Shown piece after piece: positions 8,234 to 15,723 of a stretch of 42,139 nucleotides of DNA. The notes below the pieces were generated by a model. It saw only the letters and a list, made by a program, of their open reading frames with translations. It searched no databases and was not told the origin of the DNA. The DNA is taken from contig JBDSIR010000042.1 in assembly GCA_039917855.1 (NCBI GenBank), forward strand, positions 1-42,139. The letters run 5' to 3'. The first letter of the stretch is position 1. Every line of letters starts with the position of its first letter. The DNA comes from CAMLHU01 sp039917855 (GTDB taxonomy: Bacteria; Gemmatimonadota; Gemmatimonadetes; Gemmatimonadales; GWC2-71-9). The position numbers and the translations under genes were made by a program.

Positions 8234-8700
8234 TGGACCCTCCCATAGTTCCCGACGGTGACCGTCCTCGTCAGGTTGTTCTTGGTGATCGTGAAGACCG
8301 AGCTCTGGGTGTTGTTGAGCGGGATGCCGCGCGGGTCGAAACCGAGCGAGTCGGCGGTGAGGGCGGAGCCGCTCCCCTTGGTCAGCGTGACGGCGACACC
8401 GTAGTCGCTGGCGAAGTTCCGGTTGCTCACCACGGTGATCTGGCTGCCGCCCTCGCACGGGGTAGTGAATACCGTCACCGAACTGCTGGTCAGGCGGAGG
8501 TAGCCGCACTTTCCCGAGGTCACCGCCGAGCTCTTCGCCACGTTGACGGCGGTCATCATCGCGCTGCGCGCCGTGCGGACGCTCGCGCTGGTGGCCATGC
8601 TGGACATCCGCGGGTAGGCGAACGCCAAGACGACCCCCATCAGGACGATCACCAGCAGCAACTCGAACAGCGTGAAGCCGGATCGATCGCGCATCCGCAT
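8230..8700 (-). CDS. FimT/GspH-family pseudopilin
   Basis: The 156-residue product starts MRMRDRSGFTLFELLLVIVL, a class III prepilin signal with Glu at mature position 5. It is followed by a GspH/FimT-like beta domain ending TVTVGNYGRVQ. Phe replaces the usual Ile in GFTLIE. FimT/GspH proteins are minor pilins, and some FimT proteins bind DNA for natural transformation. No clear positively charged C-terminal DNA-binding motif stands out here, so I do not claim that role. AAGGAG lies 9 bases before the ATG. It is the first gene of the minor pilin operon and starts about 50 bases downstream of a sigma-54 promoter, separating this operon from the regulator gene behind it. Confidence 0.8.
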   Translation of the reverse strand: MRMRDRSGFTLFELLLVIVLMGVVLAFAYPRMSSMATSASVRTARSAMMTAVNVAKSSAVTSGKCGYLRLTSSSVTVFTTPCEGGSQITVVSNRNFASDYGVAVTLTKGSGSALTADSLGFDPRGIPLNNTQSSVFTITKNNLTRTVTVGNYGRVQ

Positions 8701-8748
8701 GGGCCAGCACTCCTTGGTCGGGCGGGAGGAGGAACGGCAACGTCCAGG

Positions 8749-8765
8749 AGCAAACTCGGTGCCCC
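8749..8765 (-). promoter_or_regulatory. Sigma-54 promoter of the minor pilin operon
   Basis: On the reverse strand the site reads GGGGCACCGAGTTTGCT. GG and GC are separated by exactly 10 bases, matching the -24/-12 consensus TGGCACN5TTGC at nearly all positions except the first. The predicted start is near 8738, about 38 bases before fimT. A sigma-54 promoter needs an NtrC-type activator, and one is encoded immediately upstream (8856-10199). Confidence 0.72.
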
Positions 8766-8855
8766 GTTCCAAGATGTTGTCCGACAATGACTTGGGAATA
8801 TGGGTAGAGCTCCACTCGCGCAACGGATTGCGCCCTACCGTGCAAAATACTGCAG

Positions 8856-10199
8856 TCATGGCCCACCCAGGCCGTACCGCTGCAGCTTGTAGAACAGGGT
8901 CCGAAGACTCACCCCCAGGGTGGTCGCGGCCATCCGGCGATTCCCGCTGGCTCGGGTCAACGCCTCCTCGATGACGTTCCGCTCCAACGCCTCGACCTGC
9001 GGCTTGAGCTTGACCCCACCGCCCGCAGTCGCGAGCGGGTGGCGCGGATCGCCCAGGAGGAAATCCCCTTCGTCCATCACTCCGGTCGCGGAAAGGACGG
9101 CTGCCCGCTCGACCGCATTGCGGAGCTCCCGCACATTCCCCGGCCAGCGCCACTCGAGCAGCTTGGCGAGCGCTGCGGGCGTGAGCTGGAGCGACCGCCC
9201 CTGGCGTGCCCCTGCCTGGGCCACGAACTGGGTCGCCAGCGCCGATACATCTTCGGGACGCTCGCGCAACGGCGGGAGGTGGATCCGCAGCACGTTGAGC
9301 CGATAGAACAGATCCTCGCGGAAGGTCCCTTCCCGGATCCGTTCCTCCAGCGGTCGCGCCGTGGCGGCGATGAGCCTCACGTCCACCTTGGTCTCCTCCG
9401 ACGCGCCGACCCGCCGCACGGCCCCCTCCTCCAGCGCGCGCAGGAGCTTGGCCTGCAGCTGCAGCGGGAGCTCGGCGATCTCGTCGAGCAGCAGCGTCCC
9501 GCCGTGCGCCTCTTCGAACAAGCCCTTTCGGTCGGCGGTAGCACCGGTGAAGGCCCCGCGCACATGGCCGAACAGCTCCGATTCGAGCAGCTGGTCGGGG
9601 ATCGCCGCACAGTTGATCGCCACGAAGCGCTCGGCGCTCCGCGGCCCCTGCCGGTGGATCAGGCGGGCCACCACTTCCTTGCCGGTCCCGCTCTCGCCGG
9701 TGAGAAGCACCGTCGAGGCGTGGGCCGCCACCCGGAGCGCCACATCGAGCGCCTGACGCATCGCGGTGCTCTCGGCCACGATCCCCGCCCCGCCCGACTC
9801 GAGCGACGCGCGGAGTACGGCCACCTCCCGCCGCAGCCCCTCCCGCTCCTCGGCCTTCCGCAGCGTCAGGATGACCTCGGCGGGGCGGAACGGTTTGTGG
9901 AGGTAGTCGTACGCCCCTTCGCGCATCGCCTCGACGGCGAGGTCCTCGTTGCCGTGGGCGCTCATCATCACCACCAGCGCGCTCCCCCCCTGCGCCTTGA
10001 AGCGCTGGAGGAACTCGCGGCCGTCGAGCTTCGGCATCCGGATGTCGCAGAGGATCACATCGAACGGCTCGGCCAGCGCGCGCGCGAGCCCGCGCTCGGA
10101 GTCTCCTTCGGCGGCCACGGCAAAGCCGCTCTCGCCGAGCAGGAGGCCGAGCGATTGCCGGAGCCCGGGATCGTCGTCGACCACGAGGACGCGGGTCAC
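8856..10199 (-). CDS. PilR/NtrC-family sigma-54 response regulator
   Basis: The 447-residue protein has three parts. A receiver domain (about 1-118) carries acidic residues D8/D9 and predicted phospho-acceptor D52. A AAA+ sigma-54 interaction domain (about 140-375) has Walker A GESGTGKE, the sigma-54-contacting GAFTGA loop and Walker B LLLDEIAE. A Fis-type helix-turn-helix lies at about 405-442 (RRMAATTLGVSLRTLFYKL). It would activate sigma-54 promoters when phosphorylated. Good candidate sites flank it, at 8749-8765 (minor pilins) and 12066-12082 (pilA). It starts with GTG overlapping the stop of the adjacent histidine kinase (GTGA). Location between two pilin transcription units suggests a pilin regulator, but the pair at 31.5-34.6 kb resembles classical PilSR at least as well. 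Confidence 0.88.
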   Translation of the reverse strand: MTRVLVVDDDPGLRQSLGLLLGESGFAVAAEGDSERGLARALAEPFDVILCDIRMPKLDGREFLQRFKAQGGSALVVMMSAHGNEDLAVEAMREGAYDYLHKPFRPAEVILTLRKAEEREGLRREVAVLRASLESGGAGIVAESTAMRQALDVALRVAAHASTVLLTGESGTGKEVVARLIHRQGPRSAERFVAINCAAIPDQLLESELFGHVRGAFTGATADRKGLFEEAHGGTLLLDEIAELPLQLQAKLLRALEEGAVRRVGASEETKVDVRLIAATARPLEERIREGTFREDLFYRLNVLRIHLPPLRERPEDVSALATQFVAQAGARQGRSLQLTPAALAKLLEWRWPGNVRELRNAVERAAVLSATGVMDEGDFLLGDPRHPLATAGGGVKLKPQVEALERNVIEEALTRASGNRRMAATTLGVSLRTLFYKLQRYGLGGP

Positions 10200-11317
10200 G
10201 GGACGCGCGCCGCCCCGGGGAAGAGGGCCTTGAACACCGCCCCACCCTCGCGCGCCCGGTCGACCCAGACCACCCCACCCGCATCGTGGACGGCACGCGC
10301 CACGATCGCGAGGCCGAGCCCGGTGCCGTCGCCCGGTCCCTTGGTGGTGAAGAAGGGGTCGAAGATCCGCTCGCGGTCGCCCGGGGGGACCCCCGCCCCT
10401 TCGTCGGCCACCACGAGCAGAGTGCCGTCGAAGCTCCCCGGCCCCGAGGGGCGCGGGGGTGGCGGAGGATCCGCGCGCCGGGAGAGGGAGACCGTATCAT
10501 GCTCGTCCGAATGGCGGCGTTTGGCGCCGGGCCGGTGGCGATGCACGCCGATGACGATCTTGCCGCCCGGCTGGGCATCGCGGGCGTTGAGGATGAGGTT
10601 GACCAGGATCTGTTCGAGATCGTGGGGATCGGCGCCGACCAGCGGAGCATCGGGGTCGACCACCAGCTCGATCCCGTACCCCTTGAGGGCGCCCTGCTTG
10701 GTCAGGAAGTCCACCGTGGCCCGGACGGCGACCGCCAGATCGGAGGGGGCGGGCGCCGCGGTCCGGGGCCGGGCATAGTCGAGCAACCCGGCGACGATCC
10801 GGTCCATCCGGACGACCTCCTGTTGCATCGCTTCGACCACCTCGGCGTCGACGCCGCGTTGTTTCAGCACCTCGACGTAGGTGTTGAGCGCGCCGAGCGG
10901 ATTCCGGATCTCGTGGGCGAGTCCGGCGCTCAGGCGTCCGATCGCAGCCAGCTTCTCCACCCGGACCACCTGATCCCGCGCGTCGAGGAGGCGAAGGGCC
11001 ATCGCCCGGAATCGCTCCTCGAGCGCCTTGAACTCGCGCCCCTCGTAGTGCCGCTCCGGCACCGGTCCCGCATCCCCAGCCAGCGCATCGGCGGTGCGGG
11101 CGAGCTCCGCGAGGGGCTCGAGCACCATCCGCCTGACCAGCCAGGCGCCGAACGCGAGGAATACGATCAGGGCACCCGAGCCGTAGGCCAGCGCCACCGC
11201 CACCCCGGCGGAGCCATCCCCACCGGCAAGGGCCACGGCGCTCAGGCTCACGAGCAGCAAGGCCGCCGCCGTGAAGAGTCCGAGATTGACGAGGAAGATG
11301 GTGCGGAGCGAGCGCAT
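10196..11317 (-). CDS. Membrane sensor histidine kinase, partner of the adjacent NtrC-type regulator
   Basis: The product (about 373 residues from the ATG at 11317) has two membrane helices (about 7-30 and 44-61) with almost no periplasmic loop. A HAMP-like region (about 60-115), an H-box LSAGLAHEIRNPLGAL with phospho-acceptor H135, and an HATPase domain with N-box (LVNLILNARDA) and G-boxes (DEGAGV, GDGTGLGLAI) follow. Between the N-box and first G-box there is an extra basic then proline-rich insert (HRHRPGAKRRHSDEH through PPPPPRPSGPG), which is unusual for the ATP-binding core. Without a sensory domain it may sense a membrane or cytoplasmic cue. It overlaps the response regulator by 4 bases. 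A start at 11350 would add 11 residues; CAGGGA before 11317 favours the shorter form. Confidence 0.85.
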   Translation of the reverse strand: MRSLRTIFLVNLGLFTAAALLLVSLSAVALAGGDGSAGVAVALAYGSGALIVFLAFGAWLVRRMVLEPLAELARTADALAGDAGPVPERHYEGREFKALEERFRAMALRLLDARDQVVRVEKLAAIGRLSAGLAHEIRNPLGALNTYVEVLKQRGVDAEVVEAMQQEVVRMDRIVAGLLDYARPRTAAPAPSDLAVAVRATVDFLTKQGALKGYGIELVVDPDAPLVGADPHDLEQILVNLILNARDAQPGGKIVIGVHRHRPGAKRRHSDEHDTVSLSRRADPPPPPRPSGPGSFDGTLLVVADEGAGVPPGDRERIFDPFFTTKGPGDGTGLGLAIVARAVHDAGGVVWVDRAREGGAVFKALFPGAARVP

Positions 11318-11546
11318 GGGTCCCTGGGGTAGGTGCAAGTCCTTGCACAATGTGGTGAGGATCAGTTCGCAGCGCCAGCTTCCCGCAAAAAGAAGGGGCG
11401 ACCAGGGGGCCGCCCACCATCAGTTCCGTAACGCCGGGTGGCCCCTCAGATACCGACGGGGATCCCGAGGATCACTACATCGATCCCTCCCCGGTGAGCA
11501 CCGAACGGGGAGCCGCGGTCACCACCCGGCCGAAGGGAATGAGAGC

Positions 11547-11575
11547 GGGGTGGCAGGCAACGTGCCTGCCACCCC
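11547..11575 (-). terminator. Strong hairpin downstream of pilA
   Basis: GGGGTGGCAGGCA (11547-11559) and TGCCTGCCACCCC (11563-11575) form a perfect 13-bp stem with a 3-base loop. It lies 38 bases past the pilA stop and upstream of the kinase gene. The following bases on the reverse strand (GCTCTCATTCCC) are only weakly T-rich. It probably terminates or stabilises the pilA transcript. The rest of the gap 11318-11612 shows no clear promoter for the kinase. Confidence 0.6.
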
Positions 11576-11612
11576 GACCTTCCGGAAAGTCAGGCTTACC
11601 GGACAGTCATCC

Positions 11613-11975
11613 TCACGAGCAGGATGGAGCGCCGTCGCCGGTGCCGCCGGTGTTGCTGCCCATGGTGCAGGTCTGCGAGGTGCCCAGGTTGGTCGAGGTC
11701 GCCTCCCAGCTGGTGCCCGAGGCTGCCGTGCTCACGACGACGTTGCCGACCGAGCCGCGGAAGTATGCGGTGTTGCCCGTCAGGTCGCCGTAGGTGGTGT
11801 AGTCGGCGTAGTACGATTCCTGGGAGGAAGCGTAGTTACGAAGGTCCGACTTCATCGCGGAGATGACGGCCTTCTCCTTGGTGTTGCTGAACTTCGGAAT
11901 GGCGATGGCGGCCAGGATGCCGATGATCACGACGACGATCAGCAGCTCGATGAGGGTGAAGCCCTTGCGATTCAT
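11613..11975 (-). CDS. pilA: Major type IV pilin PilA
   Basis: The 120-residue protein begins MNRKGFTLIELLIVVVIIGI, the canonical type IVa prepilin signal with a 5-residue leader, Phe at +1 and Glu at +5. The helix extends through AAIAIPKFSNTKEKA to about residue 50. The C-terminal domain is short (about 65 residues) and ends with a Cys pair (C103 and C119), which probably forms the D-loop disulfide. It is rich in Ser, Thr, Gly and Asn, offering many possible O-glycosylation sites. GGGAGG lies 5 bases before the ATG. It has its own sigma-54 promoter about 80 bases upstream and a strong hairpin downstream, so it is a single-gene unit, as expected for the abundant subunit. Glycosyltransferase genes begin about 290 bp away on the opposite strand. 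Confidence 0.93.
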   Translation of the reverse strand: MNRKGFTLIELLIVVVIIGILAAIAIPKFSNTKEKAVISAMKSDLRNYASSQESYYADYTTYGDLTGNTAYFRGSVGNVVVSTAASGTSWEATSTNLGTSQTCTMGSNTGGTGDGAPSCS

Positions 11976-12065
11976 TGATGCCTCCCGATAACGCAGGTGT
12001 GGATAGGGATTGCCGAGGTGCGCTGGAGGTACGTCCCCATCCCCCGCGCAGGCCAGACGTAGGTG

Positions 12066-12082
12066 GGCAATCGCCGTGCCAC
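12066..12082 (-). promoter_or_regulatory. Sigma-54 promoter of pilA
   Basis: The reverse strand reads GTGGCACGGCGATTGCC. It matches the -24/-12 consensus TGGCACG-N4-TTGC perfectly, with GG and GC 10 bases apart. The predicted start is about 12055, giving an ~80-base leader before pilA. The region 12083-12262 upstream would be expected to hold activator-binding sites; I could not identify a repeated operator there. Confidence 0.85.
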
Positions 12083-12262
12083 GCGACACGGAACCATGAT
12101 TTCCCCGTAAGTCGACTGCTGACAATAACTTGGACGGTGACCAGGAAATTGACAGTGGGGAACAGGGAGGGAGTCGACTCTCCCATTTTGCAAGTCATGG
12201 GCGCTCTCAGCCCACCCCCCCACCCCCTCCAGGGCCTCAAACAAGGATGGTAGGTTTCCCCC

Positions 12263-13999
12263 GTGCGATCCTCTTCGAGCCCCCCTCCCCGCTCTTTTGC
12301 TCCTCCCCTCCTCGCCGGCGTCGCCCTGAGCTTGATCGCCCTGGTCGCCATGGGCTGGGCGCTGGGAAACCAGTTCGTGCAGGATGACTCGGGCGTCATC
12401 GCCGGCAACCCGCTGATCCGGCACTGGAGCGGGATCTGGCGCGCATTCGGCGCCCCCTACTGGCCCCTGGTGACCCACCGAGAACTCTACCGCCCTCTCT
12501 CCGTCGCGGGGTACGCCGTGCAGTGGATGGTGGGAGGTGGCACCCCGATCCTGTTCCGGGTCGTGAGTCTGACCCTCTACCTCGGATCGGTCCTGGTCCT
12601 CTGGCGATTGCTGCGGACAATAGTACCGGAGAGAGCCGCGTGGCTCGGCGCTGCGGTATTCGCGGTACATCCGGTGCACGTCGAAGCGGTGACGATGGCG
12701 GTCAACCAGTCGGAGATCCTGGTCGGGATCCTCCTCGCGGCCGCGGTGCTGTTCCGGATCCGGGCGAATCGTGGGGAAGCGTCGGTGGCGCGCGCCAAAG
12801 TCGCGATCTGGTCGCTCTTCCTGGTCGCGACCTTCGTGAAGGAGCACGCCCTGGTCCTCCCAGGGCTGCTCGCGTCCGTCGACCTGCTCATCGACAGAGG
12901 ACCCGGGGATCTCGCCCTCCGCTGGCGGAGATGGCGCTGGCATTATCTGGCGCTCGGGATCACCGGCGCGCTGTTCTGGATGGTGCGGACCCGGGTGCTC
13001 GGCCCTGGCAGCGGCACCCAGACGGCCGAGGCCCTCCTGAACGCCGGTCTCCTGGAGCGGGCACACACGATGGTGGGCGTCCCCGCTGAATGGCTGCGGC
13101 TCTTCCTGTGGCCCGTGCATCTGCAGGCCGACTGGAACCTGCTCGAGTGGGTGCCCAGCCGTGGGTGGAGCCTGCGCGATACCGCCGGGGCGCTGGCGAT
13201 CGCGAGCTTCGTCCTGGCACTGGGCCTGGCGTGGCGCCGTCGCCCCATCGCCGCGTTCGGATTGGCGTGGATGGCGGTGGCGCTGGCCCCGGTGAGCAAC
13301 CTCCTGATCCCTACCGGGATCATCCTGGCGGAGCGCACTCTCTTCCTTCCGAGCATCGGGTTCGCGATCGTGGTCGCCGATCTGGCGGGGGTGCTGGAGG
13401 GTCGGTGGTACCAGCTGCCGCGGCCACTCCGTCTTTTTGGCCTCGGCCTGGTTGTGACCCTGCTCGGACTCGGGGCGATCCGTTCGGCCGTCCGTTTCGC
13501 CGATTGGCGGAACCGCCCGACCTTCCTCGCGGTCCAGGTGGTGGACGCCCCCGACAGCTGGCGGGCACGGATCGCCTTCGGCCTGCTGCTGACCGAGATC
13601 GCCGACACGCTCCACGGACGGATGGAGATCCGCCGGGCCATCCGTTCACTCCCCGACCAGCCGCTGATCGCCAAGTCCCTCGTGGACCGGATGCGGTTGT
13701 TGAAGGGGGAGTGTCTCGGTCCCACGGTGGTGTACGAGGAGATACTCCTCCTCTCCCCCGGCCGAAGCGACGTGCGTGGCAGTCTGGTGGCCTGCCAGCT
13801 CTGGCTCGGCCGCTGGTCCGAGGCGCGGGCCGAGGCGGCCCGCGGGGTCGCGAGCGGCCTCGACCCAGACTACTTCCGCTACGTCATGACGGTGGCCGAC
13901 AGTGCCGCGGCGGCACACGCTGGCGCGGCGACGGTCCGGCTGCGGGTGATCGGCAAGCAGGCGACCTTCATCGGCCCGCTTCCAGAAGCACTCCCATGA
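12263..13999 (+). CDS. TMTC-like membrane O-glycosyltransferase, paralogue 1 of 3
   Basis: This 578-residue polytopic membrane protein resembles the TMTC/GT-C class of lipid-linked-sugar protein O-glycosyltransferases. The first membrane helix is followed by an acidic VQDD motif (D41-D42) in the first extracytoplasmic loop. A YRPLS segment, an AVHPVHVEAV motif, a KEHALVLPGLL motif and the SNLLIPTGIILAERTLFLPSIG segment follow, all of which are TMTC-type landmarks. About ten further membrane helices are visible. The C-terminal ~170 residues are soluble; only a poor TPR-like pattern can be seen. It starts with GTG and overlaps the next paralogue by 4 bases (ATGA). Adjacent pilA suggests pilin or other exported proteins as substrate, but that is inferred. 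It may instead act on another carrier. Confidence 0.72.
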   Translation: MRSSSSPPPRSFAPPLLAGVALSLIALVAMGWALGNQFVQDDSGVIAGNPLIRHWSGIWRAFGAPYWPLVTHRELYRPLSVAGYAVQWMVGGGTPILFRVVSLTLYLGSVLVLWRLLRTIVPERAAWLGAAVFAVHPVHVEAVTMAVNQSEILVGILLAAAVLFRIRANRGEASVARAKVAIWSLFLVATFVKEHALVLPGLLASVDLLIDRGPGDLALRWRRWRWHYLALGITGALFWMVRTRVLGPGSGTQTAEALLNAGLLERAHTMVGVPAEWLRLFLWPVHLQADWNLLEWVPSRGWSLRDTAGALAIASFVLALGLAWRRRPIAAFGLAWMAVALAPVSNLLIPTGIILAERTLFLPSIGFAIVVADLAGVLEGRWYQLPRPLRLFGLGLVVTLLGLGAIRSAVRFADWRNRPTFLAVQVVDAPDSWRARIAFGLLLTEIADTLHGRMEIRRAIRSLPDQPLIAKSLVDRMRLLKGECLGPTVVYEEILLLSPGRSDVRGSLVACQLWLGRWSEARAEAARGVASGLDPDYFRYVMTVADSAAAAHAGAATVRLRVIGKQATFIGPLPEALP

Positions 14000-15723
14000 T
14001 CGGCCCCGTGCCGGGTGTCTCGATAAGGCGACGCACCCAGGCGGCAGCCCTGATCCTGCTCACCTTTCTTGCGATGGGGTCGGTGCTCGGCAATGGCTGG
14101 GTCCAGGACGACATTCCGCTCGGGCTCCTGAACGAACGGATCCACCAGTGGTCGGGGCTGTGGAGCGGATTCACGGGGCCCTACTGGCCCGCGCCCAGCA
14201 CGTCGGGACTGTACCGGCCGCTGGCGGTGTCGCTCTTCACCCTGCTTTGGCAGGTCGGCAACGGCGAAGTCTGGGTCTTCAGGGGGGCCGACCTCCTCTG
14301 TTACCTCTCAGCCGTGCTGGCGGTCTGGGCGCTCGCGCGGCGCCTCCTGGCGCCGACACCAGCGTGGATCGCGGCCGCCCTTTTCGCAGTACATCCAGTA
14401 CATACCGAAGCGGTGGCGGTCGCGGTGGGTCAGGGTGAATCGCTGGTGACTGCCCTGAGTGCGGGCGCCTGCGTTCTGTGGCTCGATCTGCGCGACGGTC
14501 GCAGATCAGCAGCCAGGACCACCCTCCTCCTGACCCTGGCGTTCCTCGCAGCCCTCGGCCTCAAGGAGCACGCCCTCGTCCTGCCCGCTCTGCTCCTGCT
14601 GCTCGAGCTGTTGGCGCCCCAGCCAGCCGGGGGATCACGGGACTCCGTCCGAGCCCGCCACCGACTCCTTGCCGGGCTCGTGGTGCTCGGCGCTGCATTC
14701 TGGGCGCTCCGGACCGCTGTGCTCGGTGATTTGGCGGGGGCCGATCCGGCCGACGGACTGGCCGGCCTGAGCTTCGGTTCGCGGGCGCTCACGATGCTCT
14801 CGGTGGTCCCCGAATGGGCGCGCCTGCTCATCTGGCCCGCGCATCTGCAGGCCGACTACGCCCCCAATGAGATCGTCCCGTTCGCGGGATGGACCTCGGC
14901 CCAGACCCTCGGGGTGGCCGTGCTCCTCATCTATGGAGCGCTGCTCGCGTGGAGTCTCCGGAGGCGACGGGTCGTCGCGCTGGGGCTCGTCTGGATCGCG
15001 ATCGCCCTGGCGCCGGTGGCCAATATCTTCGTTCCGACCGGGGTGATCCTCGCCGAGCGGACCCTGATGCTGGCCAGCGTGGGAGCCATCGTGACACTTC
15101 TCGGGCTCATCCCCGGCGGCGCCTGGGAGATACCGCGAGTCCGCACTCCACTCGCCGTCGCCATCGGCATGGTGATCATCCTCGGCGCCTTGCACTCCGC
15201 CGCCCGGCTCGGTATCTGGCGTGACACGGAGCGCTACATCCTTGCTCTCGCTGTGGATGCCCCGGACAGCTGGCACACGCACCTCGCGGTCGGGACGCTC
15301 GCCTTCGAGCAGGGAGACCGCCGGGATGGTGAGGCGCACTTGCGCGCGGCGATCGCGATCTGGCCCGACCACTCCCGAGCCTACCGGGTCCTGGCACGGG
15401 AGTACCGGCTGGATGGCCTGTGCGCCCCAGCGATCCCGCTCCTCGAACGGGCGGTCGCGCTCGAACCGATCGACCAGTACGCGCGCCTCTCCCTGGTGGC
15501 TTGCCTGCTCGACCAAGCGCGCTATCGCGAGGCCGGGGCCTTGGCGCGCGAAGGGATCGCGGGTCCGGGTCGATCGTTGGAGGAGGCGTTCGGCGCTGCC
15601 GCCCTCAGCGCCGACCGCGCCGACCGCCTGGCCGCGCCGAGGGGAACCGTACGCCTGGCGCCTTTCGGGGAGGACCAGACGACCATCGGCCCGCATCGGC
15701 CGGCCTCCGAGCCACGTCGATGA
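13996..15723 (+). CDS. TMTC-like membrane O-glycosyltransferase with TPR tail, paralogue 2 of 3
   Basis: The 575-residue protein repeats the layout of its upstream neighbour: first membrane helix, VQDD loop (D38-D39), LYRPLAVSLFT, AVHPVHTEAVAVAV, LKEHALVLP and VANIFVPTGVILAERTLMLASVG. The C-terminal ~150 residues look like two to three tetratricopeptide repeats (AVGTLAFEQGDRRDGEAHLR, then RAYRVLAREYRLDG and LSLVACLLDQARYREAGAL), as in TMTC proteins. It ends with TVRLAP...TTIGP, a tail also found in the other two copies. Start ATG 13996-13998 overlaps the previous stop, and its own stop overlaps the start of the next copy. TPRs could recognise the acceptor or a partner, so divergence of the tail may separate substrates. 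Function is assigned by family resemblance only. Confidence 0.74.
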   Translation: MIGPVPGVSIRRRTQAAALILLTFLAMGSVLGNGWVQDDIPLGLLNERIHQWSGLWSGFTGPYWPAPSTSGLYRPLAVSLFTLLWQVGNGEVWVFRGADLLCYLSAVLAVWALARRLLAPTPAWIAAALFAVHPVHTEAVAVAVGQGESLVTALSAGACVLWLDLRDGRRSAARTTLLLTLAFLAALGLKEHALVLPALLLLLELLAPQPAGGSRDSVRARHRLLAGLVVLGAAFWALRTAVLGDLAGADPADGLAGLSFGSRALTMLSVVPEWARLLIWPAHLQADYAPNEIVPFAGWTSAQTLGVAVLLIYGALLAWSLRRRRVVALGLVWIAIALAPVANIFVPTGVILAERTLMLASVGAIVTLLGLIPGGAWEIPRVRTPLAVAIGMVIILGALHSAARLGIWRDTERYILALAVDAPDSWHTHLAVGTLAFEQGDRRDGEAHLRAAIAIWPDHSRAYRVLAREYRLDGLCAPAIPLLERAVALEPIDQYARLSLVACLLDQARYREAGALAREGIAGPGRSLEEAFGAAALSADRADRLAAPRGTVRLAPFGEDQTTIGPHRPASEPRR

